39,667 nucleotides of DNA, from positions 1-39,667 of the forward strand of contig CASCUT010000017.1 of the NCBI GenBank assembly GCA_949155365.1, read 5' to 3'. The DNA is from an uncultured Clostridia bacterium (GTDB lineage Bacteria; Bacillota; Clostridia; TANB77; CAG-508). Position numbers and translations under genes: made by a program. Under the pieces are notes generated by a model. That model was not told the origin of the DNA, ran no database searches, and was given only the letters and a program-made list of their open reading frames with translations. How positions within the stretch are numbered: the stretch's first letter is position 1; each line of letters starts with the position of its first letter. Positions 7,098 through 17,753 of this stretch are shown here, one piece after another.

Positions 7098-10000
7098 ATG
7101 ATAGTAAATCCAGGGATTCTAAACGAAATACGTAGTGGAGCAGGTTCTGCAAGAGAGCAAAAAGCAGAAGACTACGTAGAAAAGAAACGAGTGAATATTA
7201 AAAAAGTAATCTATGATGATAGTAACAATTTTGAAATTCGTGCAAAAGTAAGAGGAAACGCAGATAATTACGATGTCCATATTCAAGCTAAAAAAGGAGA
7301 AATAGAAGCCATTAGTTGTAATTGCGAGGATTACTATAGCCATTATGCTACCTGCAAACATATTTTAGCTACTTTGTTAGAATTTAATCGTAATGAAAAC
7401 TATGTACGTATCTTTACAGGCATGCAGGAAGAAAAGCAAAACGATGTAGCAATCTATCAAAAATATCAAAAACAAGAAGAAAAATATAGAAGCTTTAAAC
7501 AATTAATCCATACCTTTTATCCAAGCAATCAAGAAATAGCCGAGAAAAATAAAACAAAAGTAATGCCACATACCATTAAATTAGAGCCAAAACTAATTTA
7601 CAATTCCTATCTAAAAACATTAAAATTAGAGATAAAAATAGGAGATAAACAATTATATAAACTAAAAAACTTACCAGAGTTTTATGACCGAATGCAAAAA
7701 AAAGAGACCTATCGCTATGGAAGTAAATTAGAATTAAAACATGAAGAAGAAGCTTTTGAAGAAAGCTCTTTGCCACTATTACAATATGTTTTAAAATATG
7801 CAGAAATTATCAAATATGCCAATGAAACTACCAATACCTATAGTTATTATGGAAGAACGATGGAAGACAGTTATATTACCATATCAAACAGTGGAATGGA
7901 TGAACTATTTGAAATATTACAAGAAAAAAGCATCTTATGTCAAAAAGATGGAAAAGAAGAAAGAATTCTATTTTTAAACGAAATGCCAGAAATTAAATTC
8001 GAAATAGAACAAGAAGAAAAACAAGAATATAAACTAATTCCTAATATTGATATATATGGTTATGAAGTAATAGAAGGAAGAAAACACCTGTATTTTTTAA
8101 TGGATCAAATATTATATAAATGTGATAGAAACTTTGAGCAAACAACCTTAAAGTTAATTCAAGTATTCCGTGACAACTTTACCAATCAAATAGCATTTCC
8201 AAAACAAGAGATGACAAAGCTATTTTCAGTAGTATTTCCAAAACTAAGAAACCAAATTGAAACTACAACACTAACGCCAGAAGAAATAGAACAATATGTT
8301 CCAAAAGAATTATTTGTAAAAGTATATCTAGACTACAACGAACAAAACTATATTACAGCAGATATCAAATTTGTCTATGGAAAACAAGAATTTAACCCTT
8401 TACTAGAGCAAACCATTTCTTTGCCACGTGATATTGCAAAAGAAGATGAAGTGTTAGAATTATTTAGAACCTCTGGCTTTATGCTAGAAGTAGAAAAAGC
8501 AAGGCTTATCTTAGCAAATGAAGAAAATATCTATCAATTCCTAGCGCAAGATATTGAAACCTATATGAAAAAATTTGAAGTACTAGCTACCGATAGTTTC
8601 AAACAAAAAGAAATAAAAGAACCTAAAATAGGAAGCATTGGTGTTCGAATCGAAAATAACTTACTACAAATGGACTTGTCTAACTTAGATTTTGACCCAG
8701 CAGAACTAAAGGAAATAATGCAAAAATACCATCTAAAGAAAAAATACCATCGCCTAAAAGATGGCAGTTTCTTGAACTTAGAAGAAAATGAAACAATACA
8801 GTTAATAGATAGTATGACAAATGGAATGGATATTTCTTACAAGCAATTGGAAACAGGAGAGTTAAATCTACCAATCTATCGCAGTTTATATTTAGACCGT
8901 GTGTTAAGTACATTAAAAGCAACAACAATAACCAAAAACGAAACATATCAAAATTTAATTCATAAAGTAGAAGACAAAGAATATATAGCGCCAATTCAAA
9001 TACCAAAGCACTTAAATGCTTCGTTAAGAAACTATCAAAAAACAGGATATGAATGGCTAAAAGTATTAGATGAATACAAGTTTGGAGGAATATTAGCAGA
9101 CGATATGGGACTTCGGAAAAACCATTCAACTATTAGCCGTTGTATTAGACTATGTACAAAAAGAAAAAAGCCCAAAGCCAAGTATTGTAGTATGTCCTAG
9201 TTCGTTAACTTTAAACTGGCAAAATGAAATTAAAAAATTTACACCAGACTTAAGCTCCTTTGTTATTCACGGAAATGCAGAAGAAAGAAAAAGACAAATC
9301 AAAGACATTCCAAACTATGATATTGTAGTAACATCCTATGACTTATTAAAACGAGATGTTGAACAATACAAAGAGCAAAACTACGAATTTAAATATATCA
9401 TTGCAGATGAGGCACAATACATCAAAAATAATAACACACAAAATGCAAAAGCCATCAAAGAAATAAAAGCAGAAACAAGATATGCCTTAACCGGAACTCC
9501 AATTGAAAACTCATTATCTGAATTATGGTCTATTTTTGACTTTATTATGCCAGGTTATTTATTTGGATATCGTAAATTTAAAGAATTATATGAAATGCCA
9601 ATCGTAAGAGACGAAGATAGAATGGCAATGAAAAAATTAAAAATGTTAATAGAGCCTTTCATTTTAAGAAGAATTAAAACAGAAGTATTAACCGAACTAC
9701 CAGATAAAACAATCACCATCTTACATAATGAAATGGAAGAAGAACAACAAAGAATTTACTTATCATATTTACAACAAGCAAAACAAGAAGCGATGAGTGA
9801 AATAAATAGCAATGGATTTGAAAAAAGTCAAATTAAAATCTTAGCATTACTAATGCGATTAAGACAGATTTGTTGTCATCCAAGTTTATTTATAAACAAC
9901 TATAATGGAGAAAGCAGTAAGCTAACACAATGCATAGAAGTTATCAAAGACGCAGTAGCATCAGGACATAAGATACTATTATTTTCAAGTTACACTGCAA

Positions 10001-10425
10001 TGTTTCCTAGGATAGAAAAAGAACTTACAGCGCAGAATATTGCTTATTGCAAATTAACGGGACAAACGAAAGTAGGAGAAAGAATTAAACTCGTAGATGA
10101 ATTTAACGAAAGCCCAGACTTAAAAGTATTTCTAATTTCCTTAAAAGCAGGAGGAACAGGGTTAAATCTAATAGGAGCCGATATGGTAATTCACTACGAC
10201 CCATGGTGGAATTTATCCGCAGAAAATCAAGCGACCGATAGAACGTATCGTATTGGACAAAAGAAAAACGTACAAGTGTATAAATTAATTACCAAAAACT
10301 CAATTGAAGAACGAATTTATGAACTTCAAGAAAGAAAAGCAAAATTAATTGACAATATGCTATCCACCAATGAAACTTTCTTAAATAAACTATCCAAAGA
10401 AGAAATTATGGAACTATTTAAATAA
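7098..10425 (+). CDS. SNF2-family helicase with SWIM zinc finger (+1 frameshift in motif I)
   Basis: A large ATP-dependent DNA translocase of the bacterial SNF2/RapA-like class. The N-terminal SWIM finger has C74, C76, C86 and H88 (CxCx9CxH). A long helicase-associated region follows, then the ATPase core. Frame zero reads DDMGL then CGG (9114-9116) and stops soon after. Skipping the C at 9114 gives DDMGLGKTIQT with Gly673 in place. The frame then runs on without a break: DEAQ (motif II, residues 770-773), LTGTPIENSLSELW, SLKAGGTGLNLIGAD and ATDRTYRIGQ, ending at 1108 aa. DEAQ replaces the commoner DEAH/DEGH. No other CGG is used in frame in this long gene. It is monocistronic between its own promoter and terminator. 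Confidence 0.88.
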
Positions 10426-10438
10426 TAGAGAATAAAAA

Positions 10439-10486
10439 GAAACATCGCTTTTGACATACTAAGTCAAAAAATGATGTTCCTTTTTT
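10439..10486 (+). terminator. Rho-independent terminator of the helicase gene
   Basis: GAAACATCGCTTTTGAC pairs with GTCAAAAAATGATGTTCC around a short loop, followed by six Ts. Confidence 0.75.
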
Positions 10487-10519
10487 GTAAAATAGAAAAA
10501 TTAGACTATTTAAATGTTC

Positions 10520-10894
10520 TTATTTAAATGAAAATTCAATAACACGAAGCGGATAAGCGTGGTGCATATAACACTTACCAGGCATATCACTATTACTTGC
10601 AATAATAGAAAGGAACTCTGTAAAATAATCACAGTCTGAAAATGTTTCTAATTCGCCCAGATAAGAATTGTAACAGAAGAAGCGGATTTCACCATTGTAA
10701 TCATGTTCAATTTTGATATAACGAGGAGCGTTTGCACAAATGACATCCCAAAAGCGAAATGCAATTTCTTTTGCTTCTTCTAACTCTTTTTTACAATCTG
10801 TAATTGTGCAATCTGAATGATTTGCACATTTCGTATGTTCTTCTAAAATATCACAAATCTTTTTTTCTACTGCCAATTTAATCCGTTCATCCAT
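10520..10894 (-). CDS. Hypothetical protein, 124 aa, Cys-rich
   Basis: Not recognised. The N-terminal helix (MDERIKLAVEKKICDILEE) is followed by a Cys/His cluster CANHSDCTITDCKK near residues 23-36 that could bind a metal or form disulfides. The C-terminal half looks beta-rich (YIKIEHDYNGEIRFFCYN) with HHAYPLRVIEFSFK at the end. No signal peptide. Codon 4 is an in-frame CGG (10883-10885), read as Arg. The start overlaps the stop of a 21-codon upstream reading frame, so translation is probably coupled. Confidence 0.6.
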   Translation of the reverse strand: MDERIKLAVEKKICDILEEHTKCANHSDCTITDCKKELEEAKEIAFRFWDVICANAPRYIKIEHDYNGEIRFFCYNSYLGELETFSDCDYFTEFLSIIASNSDMPGKCYMHHAYPLRVIEFSFK

Positions 10895-10952
10895 CCTCTT
10901 GTTCCTCCTCCTTGTTGATTGTTGTGTTTTCGTGAATTTTGGTTATTTTCAT
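10887..10952 (-). CDS. Short upstream reading frame, 21 aa, coupled to the next gene
   Basis: An AAAGGA site precedes ATG at 10952; the product is MKITKIHENTTINKEEEQED plus a final Gly. Its TGA overlaps the ATG of the 10520-10894 gene by eight bases, and its own 3' part holds that gene's ribosome binding site (AAGGAGGAGG). It may be a leader peptide for translational coupling rather than a functional protein. Confidence 0.4.
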   Translation of the reverse strand: MKITKIHENTTINKEEEQEDG

Positions 10953-11070
10953 CCAATTGCCATCCTTTCTGAAAATTATCACATAGGAAAAAATAATTAC
11001 TTTTGATGCATTATAGCATGGATGTTTTGAAAATGCAATAAAGAAAAATAGAAATCTTCTAAAAAGGATA

Positions 11071-11099
11071 GTGACAAAATACAAGGGAAATTATATAAT
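11071..11099 (+). promoter_or_regulatory. sigma-A promoter for trmFO
   Basis: GTGACA and a consensus TATAAT are 17 bases apart, 28 bases before the trmFO ATG. Confidence 0.65.
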
Positions 11100-11127
11100 A
11101 GAAAAAAACGAAAAAGAAGGAAAGAAG

Positions 11128-12489
11128 ATGAAAGATTATATTACCATAATAGGAGGAGGTCTAGCTGGAACAGAGGCGGCCTACCAAATTGCAAAAGTAG
11201 GAATCAAAGTAAAATTATACGAAATGAAACCAACAAAGTTTTCAAAAGCACACAGTAGTACAAATTTAGCAGAAATTGTTTGTAGCAATTCATTCAAATC
11301 AAACCTACATACCAATGCGTGTGGTCTCCTAAAAGAAGAACTAAGAATGCTAGACAGTATGCTAATCAAAACAGCAGATAAGACCAGTGTACCAGCAGGA
11401 CAAGCCTTGGCAGTCGATAGAGAAAAATTTTCACAAAAAATAACCAAACAACTAGAAGAAATGAAAGAGATTGAAATTATTAGAGAAGAAGTAACCAATC
11501 TTGAAGAAATGCTAAAAGAAGGAATTGTCATTGTTGCAACAGGGCCCCTTACTTCGGATTCATTAGCAGAGCAAATCAGAAAGATAACAGGAAAAGAAAG
11601 GCTAGCATTTTACGATGCAGCAGCACCCATCATAGAGAAGAATAGCATCAATTTTGACATTGCCTTCTATGGAAACCGTTATGACCAAGAAAGAGGAAAA
11701 GAAGAAGAACTAGAAGAGTGGAAAAAAAGAATCGAAGCCCAAGAAGCAAGTTATATCAATCTGCCAATGAACAAAGAAGAATATGAAACATTTTGCCAAG
11801 AATTAATCCAAGCAGAAGTAGTAGAACTGCACGAATTCGAAAAAAGAGAAATTTTTGAAGGCTGTATGCCAATTGAAGTAATGGCAAAAAGAGGGCTAGA
11901 TACCTTACGTTTTGGGCCATTAAAGCCAGTAGGATTTACCGACTTAAGAACAGGAAGAAGACCATATGCAGTTGTTCAACTAAGACAAGACAATGAAGAA
12001 GGAACTCTATTTAACATGGTAGGTTTCCAAACAAATTTAAAATATGGAGAGCAAAAAAGAGTATTCTCTCTTATACCAGGGCTACAAAATGCAGAATTTA
12101 TAAAATATGGAGTCATGCACCGAAACACCTTTATTAACTCACCAGACTTACTAGATCAAACCTACCAAATGAAAGAAATGCCAAACCTATACTTTGCTGG
12201 TCAAATAACAGGAGTAGAAGGCTATGTAGAATCTATCAGTTCAGGGATGGTAGCTGCTTTAAATGCAATTAGAAAGCTAAAACAAGAAGAAAAAATCATC
12301 TTTTCTAAAGAAACGATGATAGGAGCACTAGCAGACTATATAGCTTCCCCAAAGGAAAACTTTCAACCAATGAATGCCAACTTTGGAATTCTACCACAAT
12401 TGCCAGAAAGAATAAAAGATAAAAAAGTAAAATACGGAAAGCTAGCAGACATAGCACTAGAAGCCATGTCAAGAGCCATCAAGAATTAA
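11128..12489 (+). CDS. trmFO: Folate/FAD-dependent tRNA (uracil-54-C5)-methyltransferase
   Basis: Methylates U54 in the T-loop of tRNAs, using methylenetetrahydrofolate and FADH2. It has 453 aa, a normal length. The ATG at 11128 follows GAAGGAAAG. The dinucleotide-binding motif GGGLAGTEAAYQ lies near residues 8-19. CSNSFKSN (near 53), FEGCMPIEVMAKRG (near 250), TDLRTGRRPYAVVQLRQDN (near 270) and FAGQITGVEGYVES (near 357) are the family blocks. In many Bacillota this gene sits near topA and codV; here it stands alone with its own promoter. All glycines are in frame and no CGG codon is used. Confidence 0.95.
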   Translation: MKDYITIIGGGLAGTEAAYQIAKVGIKVKLYEMKPTKFSKAHSSTNLAEIVCSNSFKSNLHTNACGLLKEELRMLDSMLIKTADKTSVPAGQALAVDREKFSQKITKQLEEMKEIEIIREEVTNLEEMLKEGIVIVATGPLTSDSLAEQIRKITGKERLAFYDAAAPIIEKNSINFDIAFYGNRYDQERGKEEELEEWKKRIEAQEASYINLPMNKEEYETFCQELIQAEVVELHEFEKREIFEGCMPIEVMAKRGLDTLRFGPLKPVGFTDLRTGRRPYAVVQLRQDNEEGTLFNMVGFQTNLKYGEQKRVFSLIPGLQNAEFIKYGVMHRNTFINSPDLLDQTYQMKEMPNLYFAGQITGVEGYVESISSGMVAALNAIRKLKQEEKIIFSKETMIGALADYIASPKENFQPMNANFGILPQLPERIKDKKVKYGKLADIALEAMSRAIKN

Positions 12490-12500
12490 TTACAAATGCT

Positions 12501-12578
12501 AGGACGGAGAAAAAATGAAATGTGAATAACGATAACAAAAAGTTTTTTTCACATTTTAGAAGTTTTTTGCTCCGTCCT
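12501..12578. terminator. Long GGACGGAG-ended hairpin after trmFO
   Basis: AGGACGGAG (12501-12509) pairs with CTCCGTCCT analogues at 12570-12578. The stem continues through an A6/T6 tract and TGAAATGTGAA/TTCACATTTTA. It acts as a likely terminator and belongs to the GGGACG palindrome family seen at 14155, 23774 and 24480. Confidence 0.55.
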
Positions 12579-12656
12579 TATCATTTCTAAATATTACAAA
12601 AACAAGTCAAAATGATTAAGTTTTTGTAACAAATTAATAAAATCTACATAATATGG

Positions 12657-12685
12657 TTGCAAATTATGTCATTTTATGGTAAAAT
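12657..12685 (+). promoter_or_regulatory. sigma-A promoter for the coiled-coil pair
   Basis: TTGCAA and TAAAAT are 17 bases apart with a TGG extended -10, 35 bases before the ATG. Confidence 0.5.
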
Positions 12686-12719
12686 AAAAAATAGGTATAA
12701 ACGAATAGGAGGAAAAGAT

Positions 12720-12866
12720 ATGGAAGAAAGATTATCTCAAATTACAGAAGAAGAATTAAAACAAATGTCAATAGAAGAAATAGCAGATTTGAAAGTAGAA
12801 ACAGAGAATATGTTACAAAGATTAAACAACATAATAGAGATGTGCGATGAAGCATTAAATTCATAA
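12720..12866 (+). CDS. Small helical protein, 48 aa
   Basis: The ATG at 12720 has AGGAGG eight bases upstream. The product is a single acidic helix or helical hairpin (MEERLSQITEEELKQMSIEE...) with leucine spacing that allows a coiled coil. It lies 14 bases before the next gene and shares its promoter. Function unknown. Confidence 0.6.
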   Translation: MEERLSQITEEELKQMSIEEIADLKVETENMLQRLNNIIEMCDEALNS

Positions 12867-12880
12867 AAGGGGGAAAAGTA

Positions 12881-14116
12881 ATGGATTTAGAAAAATTAAA
12901 TAAGACTTATGAAAAGGCAAAGGCAAATTTAGAAAGTAAAAAGAAGGAAATTGAAAAGTTAGAGGAAGACTTAAAAAAGGAAGTAGAAAATATAGACATA
13001 GTAAAGGGAGCAAAAATTGTAGCACAAAGAAAGAATGATACAGATGCAATAAAAAGAGCAGATGAAGCAATAAAACTACATCAAGAAAATATTAAAAAAA
13101 TAAAAGAACAAGCAGAAGAAGCAAAAGAAGAAATGCAAACATTTCAAGAGAAAGTTGACAAAGTAGTAGAAGAAATTAAAGAAAATCCTGAAATGAAAAA
13201 ACATTTAGAACAAGTATTAGCAAAAAGATATAGTAGAGAAATAAAAAAAGTAGATAAAGAAATTGAAAACTTAACAAAGAAAAAAGAAGAGAATGCCAAG
13301 AAATTAGAAGAAGAAGACAAAAAAATGGAGAATGTTGACAAAGTACAAAAATTGGTAGACGAGCATCCAACTATGAAAAATCATATGCAAGGAATGCTTA
13401 ATGCAAGTGCTTCTATGCAAAAATTAGATGCTGAATTAGCAACATTAGATATGGTAAAAGATAAAAAGAGAATCAACGAGATAAAAAAAGAGATGGCAAA
13501 GGAAAGTCAAAAACTAGAAACCAATAGAGATGCATTGCTAGCATATGCAACGAAAAATAAATTAGGAATTACAAAAGAAACATTAGAAAATATTGCAAAT
13601 AATGCAGTAATTGATAAAAAGACAGATAAAGTTAATGTAAAAGCAAGTTTGAGCAATACCAAAAAAACAATACAAGCCAACAAAGATAAAATAGCAAAAG
13701 AAAATAAAAGTTATGATAAAAAAATAGCAGGATACAACAAACAAATTTCTCACAATGAAAAAGCAATTACAAAACTAGGTTATAGAGCACCTGAAAGAGG
13801 AAATAAAGAAGAAGCAGAAAGGGCAAGTTCAGCAAGTCAAAATACAGAAGGAGAAAGAGAACAAAATGAGTCAGAAGATAAACCAAAATGGTTCCAATTT
13901 GTAAAAAGATTTAAGCAATGGAGAGAAAATAAGAGAGTAGGAGCATTACCAGAAGCAGAACTAAAAGAGATAGAAGGAAAAGAAGAAAAAAGTGAATTTT
14001 CTGAAAGCTTAAAATATACAGTTGTACAAGATATTGCAAAAGAAATGCAAAAAGAAACTGTAAGAGAAGTAAAGAAAGAAGAAAAAGAACAAAAATCAGA
14101 AGAAACAGAAAGATAA
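12881..14116 (+). CDS. Long coiled-coil protein, 411 aa
   Basis: GGGGGAAAAG precedes the ATG. About residues 1-175 and 185-300 are highly charged heptad-like helices (LNKTYEKAKANLESKKKEIE, VDKEIENLTKKKEENAKK). A short low-complexity linker follows, and a basic WFQFVKRFKQWRENKR segment near residue 331 could contact membrane or nucleic acid. The C-terminus is Glu/Lys-rich. No signal peptide, enzyme motif or clear transmembrane segment. Not recognised; it may be structural or scaffold-like. Confidence 0.65.
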   Translation: MDLEKLNKTYEKAKANLESKKKEIEKLEEDLKKEVENIDIVKGAKIVAQRKNDTDAIKRADEAIKLHQENIKKIKEQAEEAKEEMQTFQEKVDKVVEEIKENPEMKKHLEQVLAKRYSREIKKVDKEIENLTKKKEENAKKLEEEDKKMENVDKVQKLVDEHPTMKNHMQGMLNASASMQKLDAELATLDMVKDKKRINEIKKEMAKESQKLETNRDALLAYATKNKLGITKETLENIANNAVIDKKTDKVNVKASLSNTKKTIQANKDKIAKENKSYDKKIAGYNKQISHNEKAITKLGYRAPERGNKEEAERASSASQNTEGEREQNESEDKPKWFQFVKRFKQWRENKRVGALPEAELKEIEGKEEKSEFSESLKYTVVQDIAKEMQKETVREVKKEEKEQKSEETER

Positions 14117-14118
14117 TT

Positions 14119-14146
14119 AAAAGTGCCCATATGCTTGGGCACTTTT
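14119..14146 (+). terminator. Rho-independent terminator
   Basis: AAAAGTGCCCA pairs perfectly with TGGGCACTTTT around a six-base loop, directly after the coiled-coil gene. Confidence 0.8.
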
Positions 14147-14154
14147 AATATGGA

Positions 14155-14220
14155 GGATTTTTGGGACGTACGAGAAAATCTACAAAAGCTTGTAGATTTT
14201 CTCGTACGTCCCAAAAATCC
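14155..14220. repeat. Perfect 30-bp-arm palindrome with GGGACG ends
   Basis: Positions 14155-14184 are the exact reverse complement of 14191-14220, with loop AAAGCT. Each arm contains TTTTTGGGACG. A further half copy (CCGTCCCAAAAATC) follows at 14220-14233. It is far longer than a terminator requires and lies just upstream of the str operon promoter. Confidence 0.85.
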
Positions 14221-14255
14221 CCGTCCCAAAAATCACACAAAAATCAATAAAATGA

Positions 14256-14284
14256 TTGACATTTGACGTAAAAAATGATACAAT
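14256..14284 (+). promoter_or_regulatory. Promoter of the str operon
   Basis: A consensus TTGACA and a TACAAT are 17 bases apart, with an extended TGA. Transcription would start near 14291. Confidence 0.75.
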
Positions 14285-14287
14285 TAT

Positions 14288-14340
14288 AACCGCTAATGGT
14301 ATTTGCCAAAATGTGGCATTTCCGTAGCGGTTTTATTTTG
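14288..14340 (+). promoter_or_regulatory. Leader hairpin upstream of rpsL, possible attenuator
   Basis: AACCGCT pairs with AGCGGTT and an inner TGCCA pairs with TGGCA. A TTTTATTTTG tract follows, so the structure resembles a weak terminator or attenuator at the very start of the str transcript. Its role in ribosomal protein control is inference. Confidence 0.45.
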
Positions 14341-14385
14341 TGAGAAACAGGATAAAAACAAAAAATTCAAGGAGGTGAAATTTAA

Positions 14386-14799
14386 GTGCCAACCATTAAT
14401 CAATTAGTAAGAAAAGGAAGACAAACTGCAGTTACAAAATCAACATCACCAGCTCTTCAACATGGATACAATTCTATGAAAAAGAAAGTAACTAATAAAA
14501 GAGCACCACAAAAAAGAGGTGTATGTACTGTAGTAAAAACAGTAACCCCTAAGAAACCAAACTCTGCTTTAAGAAAAGTTGCCAGAGTTAGACTTTCAAA
14601 CGGGTATGAAGTAACATCTTATATTCCTGGAATTGGACACAATCTACAAGAACATAGTGTTGTTTTAATTAGAGGTGGAAGAGTAAAAGACTTACCAGGT
14701 GTTCGTTACCACATTATAAGAGGAACCTTAGATACAGCAGGTGTAAAAGATAGAATGCAAGCTAGATCTAAGTACGGAGCTAAGAGACCTAAAAAATAA
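14386..14799 (+). CDS. rpsL: 30S ribosomal protein S12
   Basis: S12 sits at the decoding centre of the small subunit. It has 137 aa and starts at GTG behind AAGGAGGTG. The conserved blocks [32 protein letters not shown] (around residues 50-70) and [16 protein letters not shown] (near 93) are intact. The Lys positions linked with streptomycin response are present (PKKPNS and VKDLPG). First gene of the str operon, followed by an unusually long 184-base spacer. Confidence 0.97.
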   Translation: MPTINQLVRKGRQTAVTKSTSPALQHGYNSMKKKVTNKRAPQKRGVCTVVKTVTPKKPNSALRKVARVRLSNGYEVTSYIPGIGHNLQEHSVVLIRGGRVKDLPGVRYHIIRGTLDTAGVKDRMQARSKYGAKRPKK

Positions 14800-14983
14800 A
14801 AACTAGGTCATAATTAGTGCATATAAGAAATTACTAATTTAGAGTAAAAGTTAAACAAATTTAGCTTAGGTACTTAAATTTAGAATAGATTATACGCACT
14901 ATGCGGGAAAGAGACAAACTTTCCAGAGTAACTTTCGATATCTGAAGGATAGATATCAAATTCAAAAAAAGGAGTGAAGAATA
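14800..14983 (+). other. Long structured rpsL-rpsG spacer
   Basis: 184 bases with no reading frame. It contains small hairpins such as GATATCT/AGATATC just before the rpsG ribosome binding site. In some bacteria S7 binds the S12-S7 spacer to repress translation; whether that applies here is inference. Confidence 0.35.
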
Positions 14984-15454
14984 GTGCCAAGAAGAGGATT
15001 TATTGCAAAAAGAGATGTAATAGCAGATCCAATGTACAATAGCAAACTTGTTACAAAATTAGTAAACAATGTTATGCTAGATGGTAAAAAAACAGTTGCT
15101 CAAAAAATCGTATATGATGCATTTGATATCATAAAAGAAAAAGAGCAAAAAGATCCGCTAGAAGTATTTGAAACAGCACTTAACAACGTTATGCCAGTAC
15201 TTGAAGTAAAAGCAAGACGTGTTGGTGGTGCTACTTACCAAGTACCATTAGAAATTAGACCAGAAAGAAGACAAACATTAGGATTAAGATGGCTTGTAAG
15301 TTATGCTAGAAACAGACATGAAAAAACAATGGCTGAAAAACTAGCAGCTGAAATCTTAGATGCAATCGCTGGAAACGGTGGAGCATTCAAGAAGAAAGAA
15401 GACATGCATAGAATGGCAGAAGCTAACAAAGCTTTCGCACACTATAAATGGTAA
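14984..15454 (+). CDS. rpsG: 30S ribosomal protein S7
   Basis: S7 nucleates assembly of the 30S head by binding the 3' domain of 16S rRNA. 156 aa, GTG start behind AAAGGAG. It shows [24 protein letters not shown] near residue 25, [20 protein letters not shown]-like segment near 75 and a C-terminal [12 protein letters not shown]. Second gene of the str operon. Confidence 0.97.
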   Translation: MPRRGFIAKRDVIADPMYNSKLVTKLVNNVMLDGKKTVAQKIVYDAFDIIKEKEQKDPLEVFETALNNVMPVLEVKARRVGGATYQVPLEIRPERRQTLGLRWLVSYARNRHEKTMAEKLAAEILDAIAGNGGAFKKKEDMHRMAEANKAFAHYKW

Positions 15455-15658
15455 AATTAAGATAGCTGTTCAAACGATAGTGAGGTACAGATATCTTATA
15501 CAGCTCAGCAAAGTGAAGCTGTATACATTATAAAAATCAAGAGAATACTACAATGATTGAACTGTGGATTTATGAAGAGGAGAAAATACTCTTTTGACCA
15601 TAGTGAGAGAATGGTAAGGTATCTCTCTTGACATTAGAATAAGGAGGAAAAAGCAAAA
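15455..15658 (+). other. Structured rpsG-fusA spacer
   Basis: 204 bases without a gene. TATACAGCT (15497-15505) pairs perfectly with AGCTGTATA (15517-15525). Two further small hairpins follow (AAGAGGA.../...CTCTTT and GAGAGA/TCTCTC near 15605-15627). No terminator T-run is seen, so fusA is probably still cotranscribed. The purpose of the structure is unknown. Confidence 0.35.
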
Positions 15659-17740
15659 ATGGCTGGAAGAGAGTTTCCTTTAGAGAGAACAAGAAATATA
15701 GGAATCATGGCCCACATTGATGCTGGTAAAACGACTACTACAGAGAGAATTCTATTCTATACAGGTAGAACTCACAAAATAGGAGAAGTTCACGAAGGTG
15801 CAGCAACAATGGACTGGATGGCTCAAGAACAAGAAAGAGGAATTACCATTACTTCCGCTGCAACAACCTGTAAATGGTTAGACAACAGAATCAATATCAT
15901 TGATACTCCAGGTCACGTTGACTTCACTGTAGAAGTTGAAAGATCATTAAGAGTACTTGATGGTTCTGTATTAGTATTAGCAGCAAGAAGTGGTGTACAA
16001 CCTCAATCTGAAACAGTTTGGAGACAAGCTGATAAATACAGAGTACCAAGAATGGCATATGTTAATAAAATGGACATGACAGGTGCAGATTTCTACGGAT
16101 GCGTTGAGCAAATGAAAGAAAGATTAAATGCAAATGCGGTTCCAATTGAATTGCCAATCGGAGCAGAAGACAATTTCCAAGGAATTGTTGACTTAGTAAC
16201 AATGAAAGCTTTTATTCATAAAGATGACTTAGGAAAAGACGTTGAAGAAACAGAAATTCCTGAAGATTTAAAAGAAAAAGCACAAGAATACAGAGCTAAA
16301 ATGGTAGAATCTGTAGCAGAACAAGATGATGAATTAATGATGAAATACTTAGACGGAGAAGAATTAACAGTAGAAGAAATCAGAAAAGGTCTAAGAAAAG
16401 GAACTATTGATAACACAATCGTTCCAGTAACATGTGGTTCATCTTACAAAAACAAAGGTGTACAAGAATTATTAGACGCCATTGTTTATTACATGCCATC
16501 ACCACTTGATATCCCAAATATCAAAGGTGTTGACGAAGATGGAAATGAAGTAGAAAGAGTAACATCTGATTCAGAACCATTCTCAGCATTAGCATTCAAA
16601 ATAGCAACAGACCCATTTGTTGGAAAACTTTGTTTCTTTAGAGTATATTCTGGAACATTAGATGCCGGAACAACAATTTTAAATGCAAACAAAGACAAAA
16701 AAGATAGAATGGGAAGAATTCTATTAATGCATGCAAACCATAGAGAAGATATCGACAAAGTATATGCAGGAGATATCGCTGCAGCAGTTGGATTAAAAGA
16801 AGTATCAACTGGTGATACCCTTTGCGACCCAGCTCACCCAGTTATTCTAGAATCTATGGAATTCCCAGAGCCAGTTATCGACATCGCAATTGAGCCAAAA
16901 GATAAAGCCAATAGCGAAAAAATGGGAGTTGCCCTTGCAAAATTAGCAGAAGAAGATCCAACCTTCAAAACACATACAGACCATGAAACAGGTCAAACCA
17001 TTATCGCTGGTATGGGTGAGCTTCACCTAGATATCATCGTAGACAGATTAAAAAGAGAATTTAAAGTAGAATGTACAGTAGGTAAACCACAAGTTTCTTA
17101 CAAAGAAACCATTCGTAACAAAGTTAAAGTACAAGGTAAATTCGCTCGTCAATCTGGTGGTCGTGGACAATACGGAGATGTTTGGATCGAGCTAGAACCA
17201 TTAGAGCCAGGAACAGGAGTTCAATTTGAAAGCCAAATCGTTGGTGGATCTGTTCCAAAAGAATACATCAAACCAACCGAAGAAGGTATTCGTGAAGCTG
17301 CTGAAAGTGGAATCTTAGCAGGATATCCTGTTATCGACTTTAAAGCAACTTTAGTAGATGGTTCATACCATGAAGTTGACTCTTCTGAAATGGCATTCAA
17401 AATTGCAGGTTCTATGGCATTCAAAGAAGGATGTCGTCAAGCAAAATCTGTATTATTAGAGCCAATCATGAGAGTAGAAGTAACCGTTCCAGAAGAATAC
17501 ATGGGAGACGTTATTGGAGACATTAACTCTCGTCGTGGAAGAATGGAAGGAATGGAAGCAAGAAGTGGTAGCCAAATCATTCGTGGATTTATTCCATTAT
17601 CAGAAATGTTTGGATACGCAACAGACTTACGTTCTAGAACACAAGGTAGAGGAACCTATGCAATGGAACCATCTCACTATGAAGAAGTTCCAAAATCAGT
17701 ACTTGATGCAATCGTTGCTTCAAGAACTAAGAAAGACTAA
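15659..17740 (+). CDS. fusA: Elongation factor G
   Basis: The GTPase that drives ribosomal translocation. 693 aa, normal length, AAGGAGG before the ATG. GTP-binding motifs are intact: AHIDAGKTT (near 17), [11 protein letters not shown] (near 60), DTPGHVDF (near 81) and NKMD (near 137). The domain IV/V region includes [15 protein letters not shown] and [13 protein letters not shown]. Every glycine codon, including TAC-GGA and GCC-GGA, is in frame. No CGG codon is used. Confidence 0.98.
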   Translation: MAGREFPLERTRNIGIMAHIDAGKTTTTERILFYTGRTHKIGEVHEGAATMDWMAQEQERGITITSAATTCKWLDNRINIIDTPGHVDFTVEVERSLRVLDGSVLVLAARSGVQPQSETVWRQADKYRVPRMAYVNKMDMTGADFYGCVEQMKERLNANAVPIELPIGAEDNFQGIVDLVTMKAFIHKDDLGKDVEETEIPEDLKEKAQEYRAKMVESVAEQDDELMMKYLDGEELTVEEIRKGLRKGTIDNTIVPVTCGSSYKNKGVQELLDAIVYYMPSPLDIPNIKGVDEDGNEVERVTSDSEPFSALAFKIATDPFVGKLCFFRVYSGTLDAGTTILNANKDKKDRMGRILLMHANHREDIDKVYAGDIAAAVGLKEVSTGDTLCDPAHPVILESMEFPEPVIDIAIEPKDKANSEKMGVALAKLAEEDPTFKTHTDHETGQTIIAGMGELHLDIIVDRLKREFKVECTVGKPQVSYKETIRNKVKVQGKFARQSGGRGQYGDVWIELEPLEPGTGVQFESQIVGGSVPKEYIKPTEEGIREAAESGILAGYPVIDFKATLVDGSYHEVDSSEMAFKIAGSMAFKEGCRQAKSVLLEPIMRVEVTVPEEYMGDVIGDINSRRGRMEGMEARSGSQIIRGFIPLSEMFGYATDLRSRTQGRGTYAMEPSHYEEVPKSVLDAIVASRTKKD

Positions 17741-17753
17741 AGGAATATAAAAT

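Noticed and set aside
17514-17750. Second-frame reading frame inside fusA
   Set aside because: It lies entirely within domain IV/V of EF-G, which is intact in its own frame, and it has no independent start signal.
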